Assembly (NCBI RefSeq): GCF_001514215.1
Contig: NZ_KQ948872.1
Coordinates: 42,945 to 106,944, forward strand
Direction of reading: 5' to 3'
DNA from: Streptomyces bungoensis
GTDB taxonomy: Bacteria; Actinomycetota; Actinomycetes; Streptomycetales; Streptomycetaceae
Length of the DNA stretch: 64,000 nucleotides
Shown piece after piece: positions 56,748 through 64,000 of this stretch. Position numbers and translations under genes: made by a program. Positions within the stretch are counted from its first letter, which is position 1. Every line of letters begins with the position of its first letter. The notes beneath the pieces were generated by a model. The model was not told the origin of the DNA. It saw only the letters and a program-made list of their open reading frames with translations, and did no database searches.

Positions 56748-59700
56748 GTGGAGTCGGCGGCATCCGGTCTGCCTGGTGTGCGGTTCAACATCCTCGGCTC
56801 GTTGGAAGGCTGGCACGGCGAGCACCGGCTGAGACTCGGCAGTCCCACCCAGGAGCGCGTCCTCGTCACGCTGTTACTGGAGCCCGGGCGCATGGTGCCG
56901 ATGCCCCGGCTCGTGGCCGCCGCCTGGGACGAGGAACCGCCGCAGACCGCCGGGCACCAGGTCCGCAAGGCCGTCGCGGCGCTGCGCACCCGCATCCCGG
57001 GCGGCGCCCAGGTGATCGTCACCGACGGCGCCGGGTACCGGGCGGTGCTCGGCGAGGACCAGCTGGACCTGCACGAGTTCCACCGCCACGCGCGGGAGGC
57101 CCGGCAGGCGGTGGCCGCCGGACGGCCCCAGGAGGCCGTCCACCACCTGCGGACCTGCCTGGACCTGTGGCGCGGCCCGGTGATGGCCGGCGCGGGCGGC
57201 GACGTGATCTCCGCGGCCTCGGCGGCCCTCGAGGAACGGCACATGGCGGTCGCCGAGCAGTACTTCGAACTCCAGCTGGAACTCGGCCAGTCCGGCGACC
57301 TGGTCGGCCCGCTGCGCGAGCTGGTCACCGCCCACCCGCTGCGGGAGACCCTGCGCGGCCGGCTGATGCTCGCCCTGTACCGGGCGGGCCGGCAGGCGGA
57401 GGCGCTGGAGGAGTTCGGCCGGATGCGCGAGCTGCTCGTGGAGGAGCTGGGCATCGACCCCGGCGCCGAGCTGACCCGGCTGTACGAGGCGATACTGCGC
57501 GACAGCCCCGAGGTGGCACCCCGGGTGCCGCAGTCGGTCGCCGAGCGCGCCGCCCTGCTCGTACCGGCCCCGCTCGCCCAGCCCGACGCCTCCGAGCCGG
57601 CGCCCTGCACCCTGCCGTACGACCTGCCGGACTTCACCGGCCGGGACGGGGAGCTGGCCCGGCTCCTGGAGGCGGGCCGCGCCCCGGGCGGGCAGTCCAC
57701 CCGGATCGTCGGCGTGGACGGCATGGGCGGCAGCGGCAAGACCGCCCTCGCCGTGCACGCGGCGCACCTGCTGGCCGCCGACTACCCCGACGGGCAGCTC
57801 TTCGTGGACCTGCGCGGCTTCAGCCCCGGCGAGAAGGCGCAGGAACCGGGCGCCGTGCTGCACTCCCTGCTGCGCCTCGTGGGCGTCCCGGACGAGCGCA
57901 TCCCCGAGGACGTGGAACGGCGCCACACACTGTGGCGAACCGTTTCCGCCCAGCGCAAGCTGCTGCTGCTCCTCGACAACGCCGCCGACGCCGCCCAGGT
58001 GCGCCCGCTGCTGCCCACGTCCGAGAACTGCCTGGTCATCCTCACCGGCCGGGTCCGCATGCTGGACCTCGACGGCGCCGAGTGGCTCTCCCTCGGCCTG
58101 CTGTCCGCCGGCGACAGCGCCACGCTGCTCACCCGCATGCTCGGCGACGGCCGCACCGCCGCCGAGCCCGGGGCCGTCACCGAGCTGGCCCGGCTGTGCT
58201 GCGGGCTGCCGCTCGCCCTGCGCATCACCACCGCCCGGCTGCGCAACCGGCCCCGGTGGACCGTGCAGTACCTGGTCGACCGGCTCGCCGACGAGACCCG
58301 GCGGCTGCGTGAGCTGAGCGCCGGGGAACGCAGCGTCGAGGCCACGCTGAGACTGTCGTACCAGGCGATGGAGGCGGACCAGCGCGGCGCCTTCCGGCTG
58401 CTCGGGCTGCACCCCGGCAGCGCCATCGACGTCCACTCCGCCGCCGCGCTGCTCGACACGGACGTCCACGACGCCGAGGACGTCCTGGAGGACCTGCTCG
58501 ACGCGCACCTGCTGGAACAGCACGAGGCGGGGCTGTACGGCTTCCACGACCTGGTGCGCACCTACGCGATGAGCGTGCGGGAGGCCGAGGACGACGAGAC
58601 GGGCGCCGTCGAACGGCTGGTCGGCTACTACGCGCAGGCCGCGAACCAGGCCTGCGAGGTGCTCTTCCCCGGCCGCGAACGCTTCGACGACTCCGGCGAG
58701 GACGGCGTACCCGAACTGCCCCGGATGGAGGGCGACGAGCAGGCGCTGCGCTGGTTCGACCGGGAGCACGAGGCGCTGCTCGCGGTCGTCGCCAAGGCGG
58801 GCGCCCGGGGCATGCACCGGCGCGCCGCGCTGCTCGCCCGCGACATGCTGTTCCACCTGGACCTGCGCGGCCATTACGAGGAGTTCCGGGCGGTCGGGCG
58901 GATCGGCGTCGACGCCTGCCGGCAGCTCGACGACCCGACGCTGCTCGGCGTCAGCCTGGGCAACCTGGCCGTCGGCCACTGGTGGCTCGGCGACTTCCAG
59001 GACGGCATCACCACCGCCCAGGAGGCGCTGGAGCTGGCCGCCTCCCGAGACCGCCGGGGCGAGGCGCTGTGCATCGACGTGCTCGGCCTGCTGCACGGGG
59101 CCCTCGGCGAGTTCGACGAGGCCCGCGCCTACCTGGACCAGGGCATCGCGCTGCACCGGGAGCTGGGCAACCACCGGGCGGAGGCGGTGGCGCTGGCCAA
59201 CCTCAGCACCGTGCAGACCTGGGCGGGCCACTACGCCGAGGCCGCCCGGCACGCGGCCCGGGCCACCGAGCTGAACCGGCGCCTCGGTGAGCGCAGCAAC
59301 CAGATCTCCTCGCTGTCCTGGCTGGCGCTGGCCCACCTGGGCACCGGCGAGGACGAACGGGCGCGGGCCTGCCTCGCCCAGGCCCTGGAACTGTGCGACG
59401 AGTCCCGCAAGCCCGGGAACGTGGCCTTCGTCCTCGCCCACTGGGCGCGGGTCTGCCAGCGCCTCGGCGAGGTCCGCTCGGCCGCCGCCCACGCCGAACG
59501 CGCCCTGGACCTGGTCCTTGCGGAGGGCACGGCCCTGCGCCAGGCGGCCGTGGTCAACGCGGTCGGCCTGGTCCACCTGCACGGCGGCGCCCCCGGGCGC
59601 GCCCTGGACCTGCACCGCCAGGCCCACCAGCTGGCCTCCCGCCTCGGCTACCGCTTCGAGACGGCCCGCGCCCTCCACGGCATGGCCGAGGCGTCCCGCG

Positions 59701-59795
59701 CTCTGGGCGACACCCCCACGGCCGACGCACACCACCGCGCGGCGGAGGAGCTGTACGACGCGATGGGGGTCACGGAGGCGGGGCGGCGGTTGTAG
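56748..59795 (+). CDS. AfsR-like regulator: SARP + NB-ARC + TPR
   Basis: 1015 aa, GTG start. SARP DNA-binding and BTAD domains fill residues 10-250 (LWRGPVMAGAGG). An NB-ARC NTPase starts near 300: P-loop GMGGSGKTA (about 325), Walker B LLLLLDN (about 405), GLPLALRI (about 490). TPR-like helical repeats run 640-1010. Same layout as S. coelicolor AfsR. Candidate -10 box TAGGAT at 56692-56697. Probably a nucleotide-switched global or cluster activator; ligand unknown. Confidence 0.96.
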   Translation: MESAASGLPGVRFNILGSLEGWHGEHRLRLGSPTQERVLVTLLLEPGRMVPMPRLVAAAWDEEPPQTAGHQVRKAVAALRTRIPGGAQVIVTDGAGYRAVLGEDQLDLHEFHRHAREARQAVAAGRPQEAVHHLRTCLDLWRGPVMAGAGGDVISAASAALEERHMAVAEQYFELQLELGQSGDLVGPLRELVTAHPLRETLRGRLMLALYRAGRQAEALEEFGRMRELLVEELGIDPGAELTRLYEAILRDSPEVAPRVPQSVAERAALLVPAPLAQPDASEPAPCTLPYDLPDFTGRDGELARLLEAGRAPGGQSTRIVGVDGMGGSGKTALAVHAAHLLAADYPDGQLFVDLRGFSPGEKAQEPGAVLHSLLRLVGVPDERIPEDVERRHTLWRTVSAQRKLLLLLDNAADAAQVRPLLPTSENCLVILTGRVRMLDLDGAEWLSLGLLSAGDSATLLTRMLGDGRTAAEPGAVTELARLCCGLPLALRITTARLRNRPRWTVQYLVDRLADETRRLRELSAGERSVEATLRLSYQAMEADQRGAFRLLGLHPGSAIDVHSAAALLDTDVHDAEDVLEDLLDAHLLEQHEAGLYGFHDLVRTYAMSVREAEDDETGAVERLVGYYAQAANQACEVLFPGRERFDDSGEDGVPELPRMEGDEQALRWFDREHEALLAVVAKAGARGMHRRAALLARDMLFHLDLRGHYEEFRAVGRIGVDACRQLDDPTLLGVSLGNLAVGHWWLGDFQDGITTAQEALELAASRDRRGEALCIDVLGLLHGALGEFDEARAYLDQGIALHRELGNHRAEAVALANLSTVQTWAGHYAEAARHAARATELNRRLGERSNQISSLSWLALAHLGTGEDERARACLAQALELCDESRKPGNVAFVLAHWARVCQRLGEVRSAAAHAERALDLVLAEGTALRQAAVVNAVGLVHLHGGAPGRALDLHRQAHQLASRLGYRFETARALHGMAEASRALGDTPTADAHHRAAEELYDAMGVTEAGRRL

Positions 59796-59839
59796 GGGCG
59801 GCTGGGGGCGGGGCTTGCTGCCGTGCCGTCCTGTCTGCT

Positions 59840-59895
59840 CGGTGGCCCGGTGGCCCGGTGGCCCGGTGGCTCGGTGGCTCGGTGGCGCGGTGGCC
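59840..59895. repeat. 8-bp tandem repeat, 7 units
   Basis: Seven consecutive octamers of CGGTGGCC/T (one unit ends in G), just downstream of the AfsR-like stop. The remainder of 59796-60256 (gene-free) holds this array, a second array and GC-rich DNA with no recognised gene. Confidence 0.9.
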
Positions 59896-60017
59896 CGGAG
59901 GTCTGGCGGTCTGGGGCGGTGTGGCGACTGCCGCGGGCGTGCGGCCGAGCGGAACTCGCGGCCCCGTCCCCCCCGGTGGTCGGCTTCCCGCTCCTGGCGC
60001 CTGGCTCCTGACGCCTG

Positions 60018-60059
60018 GCGCTGAGCGCTGTGCGCTGTGCGCTGTGCGCTGTGCGCTGT
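60018..60059. repeat. 7-bp tandem repeat, 5-6 units
   Basis: Five perfect GCGCTGT heptamers at 60025-60059, preceded by one degenerate unit GCGCTGA (60018-60024). Seven-base units would shift a reading frame if coding, supporting a non-coding stretch. Confidence 0.9.
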
Positions 60060-60256
60060 GCGGCTTTCGGCCTCGCGGCCGGGTGGCCCCGCGCACCCGC
60101 GCCGGCGGTGTGGCGCAGGCCCGGCCTGCCTGTTCTCCGGGCTTGCGGCTCCCCGACGGCCCTCCGGCGGCGCCCGCGGTCACCGCCCAAGAGGGAACGG
60201 CACCGGCGGGGTGGGGGCCCGTCGGTGCCGTTCGGGTGGTGCGGTGGGGCGTCCGG

Positions 60257-60457
60257 TCAGGGCTGGACGAGGCGGGGGCCGTGGTCGTCGGCCAGGACCG
60301 GGCCGGGCTGCGCCTGGGGCGACAGACCGGAGGCGATGTGCGCCAGGTACTGCTCCACACCGGTGGACGGAGCGGTCGCGGCGATCCCGAGCGTCAGGAC
60401 ACCTGCGCCGGTGAGCGCGACCAGAACCGTCTTCGTACGCAGTGCGAAGGTGCGCAT
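60257..60457 (-). CDS. small secreted peptide (66 aa), unknown
   Basis: ATG 60457 with GGGGAA upstream. Signal sequence MRTFALRTKTVLVALTGAGV followed by LTLGIAATA, cleavage probably after a TAP/A site; mature part ~35 residues, proline/glutamine containing, no cysteine. Neither a lantibiotic motif nor a known family is visible. Convergent with the AfsR-like gene across the repeat region. Small secreted products next to SARP regulators are sometimes signalling peptides, but nothing here proves it. Confidence 0.65.
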   Translation of the reverse strand: MRTFALRTKTVLVALTGAGVLTLGIAATAPSTGVEQYLAHIASGLSPQAQPGPVLADDHGPRLVQP

Positions 60458-60621
60458 AGCTGAGTTCCCCCCAGGCGGAGTCGGCGAGTCGGCTTCTGTT
60501 CCGGCCCCGGGGCTCTCCCTCCCCGGTGCCGCAACAGATGCTCCGGGGGAGCGGTCCCCGTGCCGTCCCCGCTGGTTCCCGGGACAGGTCGCGCCCCCGG
60601 TACTCCCGCTTTCAACCGGTA

Positions 60622-61281
60622 TCAGGCCTGCTTACGGGCCATGAGGAGGGCCTGCGGGGTCGATTCGCCGAGCCGCTCGTCGGTCTCGCGGACGGTGCGG
60701 GAACCGAGGCGGAACCCGGCGTCCGCGAGCAGCCCGGCGACGTGCTCGGGGCGGCGCCGGTGGAAGTCCAGCGTCACCGGGTGCCCGAACGGCCGCTCCA
60801 GGCGCAGCGGCTCGTCCCCCACCTGGAAGGCGAGGAGCAGGTGCCCGCCGGGCGCCAGGACCCGGTGGAACTCGCCCAGCAGGCCGGGCAGCCGCTCCAC
60901 CGGGGTGTGGATGATCGAGTACCAGGAGACGACACCGGCCAGCGCGCCGTCCGGCAGGGCGAGGTCCAGCATGGAGCCCTGCTCGTAGCGCAGCTCCGGA
61001 TGCTCCCGCCGGGCCACCGCCAGCATCGACTCGGACAGGTCCACGCCGAACGCGTCCAGCCCCAGCCCGGCCAGGTGCGCGGTGACCCGCCCGGGCCCGC
61101 ACCCGAGGTCGGCCACCGCCGCGCCGGCGCCCACCAGCTCCGCGAAGGCCGCGAACAGGGCCCGCTCCAGAGGCCTGCCGGAGAGGTCGTCGGGGAAGTG
61201 GTCCGCGTAGTCGTCGGCCACGGTGTCGTAGAAGGTGCGAGTGGCGGCGAGGAAGTCGGTCGCGTCAGGGGCATTGGTCAT
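60622..61281 (-). CDS. class I SAM-dependent methyltransferase
   Basis: 219 aa from ATG 61281. Motif I ADLGCGPGRVTAHLA, post-I FGVDLSESML, motif II DGALAGVVSWYSIIHT and post-II LAPGGHLLLAFQVG are intact. Substrate unknown. Confidence 0.92.
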   Translation of the reverse strand: MTNAPDATDFLAATRTFYDTVADDYADHFPDDLSGRPLERALFAAFAELVGAGAAVADLGCGPGRVTAHLAGLGLDAFGVDLSESMLAVARREHPELRYEQGSMLDLALPDGALAGVVSWYSIIHTPVERLPGLLGEFHRVLAPGGHLLLAFQVGDEPLRLERPFGHPVTLDFHRRRPEHVAGLLADAGFRLGSRTVRETDERLGESTPQALLMARKQA

Positions 61282-61423
61282 GGTGAGTGACCGTAGTGGG
61301 GACGACTGACAGCTCCGGGCCGTGGCCATGGGGCCGCTTTTCGGCCGGACATTTGATCCGTCCGGCTGAAATCATGCCGTTGCGGCGGTGTTTATGAACG
61401 GCGAATGAACTCACGGAAAAGGC

Positions 61424-61455
61424 AGGAGCCCCGTCGCCGGTGGCGCGGGGCTCCT
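61424..61455. terminator. terminator downstream of the cold-shock gene
   Basis: AGGAGCCCCG (61424-61433) pairs with CGGGGCTCCT (61446-61455), with an inner GCC/GGC pair, followed on the minus strand by T-poor sequence. Located 37 bp past the cold-shock stop. Confidence 0.65.
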
Positions 61456-61491
61456 TGGGTACTGCACTCAGGTTCTGCGATCAGGCAGTGA

Positions 61492-61695
61492 TCAGACGGG
61501 AGTGACGTTCTCCGCCTGCGGACCCTTCGGGCCCTGGGTCACGTCGAAGCTCACCTGCTGGTTCTCCTCGAGGGAGCGGAAGCCGGAGGCGTTGATCGCG
61601 GAGTAGTGAACGAAGACGTCGGGGCCGCCGCCCTCCTGGGCGATGAAGCCAAAGCCCTTTTCGGCGTTGAACCACTTCACGGTTCCGGTAGCCAT
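61492..61695 (-). CDS. cspA: cold-shock protein (CspA family)
   Basis: 67 aa. RNP1 KGFGFIAQ and RNP2 DVFVHYSAI are complete; binds single-stranded RNA/DNA as an RNA chaperone. Start is ATG 61695 (AGGAGGG upstream). The ~280-bp gap to mqnA holds a long AT-richer leader (about 61696-61890) that may fold as in other csp mRNAs. Confidence 0.97.
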   Translation of the reverse strand: MATGTVKWFNAEKGFGFIAQEGGGPDVFVHYSAINASGFRSLEENQQVSFDVTQGPKGPQAENVTPV

Positions 61696-61981
61696 AAGCC
61701 CTCCTTGGGCCCAAAAGGGTTGCCCTGCTCCAGAACCTGCACGTGCGAACCACTGCTGCACAACTGCATTCCTCTGAAAACGACGAGAGCCCGCGGTCAC
61801 ATGCTCCGCAGGCTCTGTACTGCAAGGGAAACCAAACTGCAACTTGCGGCGAGCCTAGCACGCGGGCAGCCGAAAGCAATAGAGGTCAAGATCACGTCAC
61901 CCGAATGTTTGAACCCCGGATGGACGCGTTGACGGTGGGGCCGGTCCCAGCACCGTACCGCACGGGGTCTAGTCTCGCGAT

Positions 61982-62830
61982 GTGGACAATTCTCGCACCC
62001 GGCCGCGCGTCGGCCACATCCAGTTCCTGAACTGCCTGCCCCTCTACTGGGGGCTCGCGAGAACCGGCACGCTCCTCGACTTCGAGCTCACCAAGGACAC
62101 CCCCGAGAAGCTCAGCGAGCAGCTCGTGCGCGGCGACCTCGACATCGGCCCCGTCACCCTCGTCGAGTTCCTGCGCAACGCCGACGACCTGGTCGCCTTC
62201 CCGGACATCGCCGTCGGGTGCGACGGCCCGGTGATGTCCTGCGTGATCGTCTCGCAGGTCCCGCTCGACCGGCTGGACGGTGCCCGCGTCGCCCTCGGCT
62301 CGACCTCCCGCACCTCGGTCCGCCTGGCCCAGCTGCTGCTGGCGGAACGGTTCGGCGTCGCGCCCGAGTACTACACCTGCCCGCCCGACCTCAGCCTGAT
62401 GATGCAGGAGGCCGACGCCGCCGTCCTCATCGGCGACGCCGCGCTGCGCGCCAACCTGGTCGACGGCCCGCGCTACGGCCTGGACGTGCACGACCTCGGC
62501 TCGCTCTGGAAGGAGTGGACCGGCCTGCCGTTCGTCTTCGCGGTCTGGGCGGCCCGCCGCGACTACCTGGAGCGCGAGCCGGAGATCACCCGCAAGGTCC
62601 ACGAGGCCTTCCTGGCCTCCCGCAACCTCTCCCTGGAGGAGGTCGGCAAGGTCGCCGAGCAGGCCGCCCGCTGGGAGGCCTTCGACGAGGCCACCCTGGA
62701 GCGGTACTTCACGACCCTCGACTTCAGCTTCGGCACGCCCCAGCTGGAGGCGGTCGCCGAGTTCGCCCGCCGCGTCGGCCCGACGACCGGCTTCCCGGCG
62801 GACGTGGCGGTGGATCTGCTGCGGCCGTAG
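61982..62830 (+). CDS. mqnA: chorismate dehydratase MqnA
   Basis: 282 aa, GTG start. First enzyme of the futalosine route, converting chorismate to 3-[(1-carboxyvinyl)oxy]benzoate. VGHIQFLNCLPLYWGL start, GSTSRTSVRLAQLL, and GDAALRANL/DLGSLWKEWTGLPFVFAVWA are typical of this periplasmic-binding-like fold. It lies 20 kb from mqnE, so the pathway is split. MqnB, MqnC and MqnD were not found in this window. Confidence 0.96.
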   Translation: MDNSRTRPRVGHIQFLNCLPLYWGLARTGTLLDFELTKDTPEKLSEQLVRGDLDIGPVTLVEFLRNADDLVAFPDIAVGCDGPVMSCVIVSQVPLDRLDGARVALGSTSRTSVRLAQLLLAERFGVAPEYYTCPPDLSLMMQEADAAVLIGDAALRANLVDGPRYGLDVHDLGSLWKEWTGLPFVFAVWAARRDYLEREPEITRKVHEAFLASRNLSLEEVGKVAEQAARWEAFDEATLERYFTTLDFSFGTPQLEAVAEFARRVGPTTGFPADVAVDLLRP

Positions 62831-62954
62831 TCGCGCCGGGATCCCGCGGGGCACCCGTCCCACCCAATACGCTGCGGGCGGTGGGGCGCCCTCGCGTTAC
62901 GGAGCGGCGCCCGCCGGGGAGAGGCGTTACGGGGGAGAGGCGTTGGGGGGAGAA

Positions 62955-64000
62955 GTGGACGCCATGCAGCCGCTCGGAGCCGGCGAACCGGCCACCGTCG
63001 GGCCCTACCGGCTGCTCGGCCGGCTCGGCTCCGGCGGCATGGGCCGGGTCTACCTGGGCCGCAGCGCGGGCGGCCGTACGGTCGCCGTGAAGATCGTCCA
63101 CCCGCACTTCGCGCTGGACGAGGAGTTCCGGGCCCGCTTCCGGCGCGAGGTCGAGGCCGCCCGCAGGGTCGGCGCCGCCTGGACCGCGCCCGTCCTGGAC
63201 GCCGACCCGGAGGCCGCCGTGCCCTGGGTCGCCACCGGCTACGCGGCCGGCCCCTCGCTCGCCGCGGCCGTCGCGGACGCCGGCCCGCTGCCCGCGCACA
63301 CCGTGCGGGCCCTGGGCGCGGGCCTCGCCGAGGCGCTGGCGGCGGTGCACGAACTGGGCCTCGTCCACCGGGACGTCAAGCCGTCCAACGTCCTGCTCAC
63401 CCTGGACGGCCCGCTCCTCATCGACTTCGGCATCGCCCGGGCCACGGACGGCACCGCCTCCCTCACCTCGACCGGCGTCTCCGTCGGCTCACCCGGCTAC
63501 ATGTCCCCCGAGCAGATCCTCGGCCAGGGGGTCACCGGCGCGGCCGACGTCTTCTCCCTCGGCGCCGTCCTGGTCCACGCGGCGACCGGCGCACCGCCGT
63601 TCCCCGGCGACTCCTCCGCCGCGCTGCTCTACAAGGTCGTCCACGAGGAGCCGGAACTGGGCTCCCTGACCGGCGAGTTGCGCGAGGTGGCCACCGTCTG
63701 CCTGGCCAAGGACCCGTCGGCCCGCCCGGCCCCCGCCGACCTCGCGCGCCGCCTGGCCCCCGAGGGCGCCGCCCGCCTCGTCGCCGGCGGCTGGCTCCCG
63801 GGCCCCCTGGTGGAACAGGTCAGCCGCGCCGCCGTACGGCTGCTGAACCTGGACACGGGGGAGGTCGCGCCCTCGGGAGTGGTGGAGTTCAGCAGGACGG
63901 CGGTCGCGGGGCCGGAGGCGGCGGCCGATTCCGGCGCAGCCGGCCCGGACCTGGGGCCTGGTTCCGGACCGGTGCCCGGCTCGGGGGGAGGGCCCGGGGG
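62955..64000 (+). CDS. Ser/Thr protein kinase (PknB/Hanks type), cut by window edge
   Basis: Frame from GTG 62955 (ATG 62964 alternative) open to the right edge, at least 348 aa. Gly loop LGSGGMGRVYLG, VAVKI lysine, HRDVKPSN catalytic loop, DFGIA, and an activation-loop GSPGYMSPEQ; kinase domain residues about 15-270. Then a Gly/Pro/Ala-rich linker begins, so an extracellular or repeat domain probably follows outside the window. Confidence 0.93.
   Translation, partial: MDAMQPLGAGEPATVGPYRLLGRLGSGGMGRVYLGRSAGGRTVAVKIVHPHFALDEEFRARFRREVEAARRVGAAWTAPVLDADPEAAVPWVATGYAAGPSLAAAVADAGPLPAHTVRALGAGLAEALAAVHELGLVHRDVKPSNVLLTLDGPLLIDFGIARATDGTASLTSTGVSVGSPGYMSPEQILGQGVTGAADVFSLGAVLVHAATGAPPFPGDSSAALLYKVVHEEPELGSLTGELREVATVCLAKDPSARPAPADLARRLAPEGAARLVAGGWLPGPLVEQVSRAAVRLLNLDTGEVAPSGVVEFSRTAVAGPEAAADSGAAGPDLGPGSGPVPGSGGGPG

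Noticed and set aside
59840..60059. Tandem arrays considered as a CRISPR
   Set aside because: Units are 7-8 bp with no spacers and no cas genes nearby.

Overview
High-GC actinobacterial chromosome, almost certainly Streptomyces. The evidence is strong GC3 bias, many GTG starts, 4-nt start/stop overlaps, futalosine-pathway menaquinone genes, SARP regulators, a helix-turn-helix/DUF397 pair, DUF5753 and STAND-type regulators. No tRNA, rRNA, insertion sequence or CRISPR array was recognised.

Layout. (1) 0-18.5 kb is an ion/stress-resistance block enclosed by two inverted, closely similar ABC transporter pairs (1.2-3.0 kb plus strand; 16.2-18.0 kb minus strand). Between them lie a nickel/cobalt module (NmtR-like ArsR repressor, P1B-4 ATPase, [2Fe-2S]-type small protein), a fluoride module (fluoride riboswitch, fluC, DUF190, fluC, MFS), an esterase, and an arsenic module (arsC, arsR, AqpS-like aquaporin, second arsR, flavoprotein). 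The second ABC pair is followed by its own histidine kinase and response regulator. A wrecked two-component system sits next to it, at 18.2-18.5 kb. (2) 18.5-23 kb: PAP2 phosphatase, SUKH-domain protein, two unknowns, hemL and a histidine phosphatase. (3) 23-29 kb: a lipoprotein deacetylase followed by the cytochrome c maturation (System II) genes resA-ccdA-resB-ccsA. (4) 29-37 kb: a receptor/STAND-NTPase pair, a deaminase, a quinone oxidoreductase, EamA and LysR. (5) 37-43 kb: futalosine menaquinone genes (mqnL, mqnP, mqnM, mqnE), an Lrp regulator and a UdgX-type uracil-DNA protein; mqnA lies separately at 62 kb. (6) 43.5-47.7 kb: a TetR regulator beside a divergent fatty-acid pair (MaoC-like hydratase, acyl-CoA ligase) that shares candidate operators.

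(7) 47.7-53 kb is the most unusual part. Two paralogous small secreted cysteine proteins flank and face away from an ABC transporter operon. Both genes carry a homologous leader with a 12-position hairpin around an identical loop; the stem sequence changes while pairing is kept. A glycosyltransferase-like membrane protein follows. (8) 53-60 kb is a regulatory block: anti-sigma-type ATPase, DUF5753 regulator plus DUF397 protein, a degenerate ATP-grasp protein, a small SARP and an AfsR-like SARP-NB-ARC-TPR regulator, then simple tandem repeats. (9) 60-64 kb: small secreted peptide, methyltransferase, cold-shock protein, mqnA and a Ser/Thr protein kinase cut by the window edge.

Functions come from motifs and family knowledge recalled by eye; no database search was run. 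Starts were chosen from ribosome-binding sites, overlaps and homologue-like N-termini.
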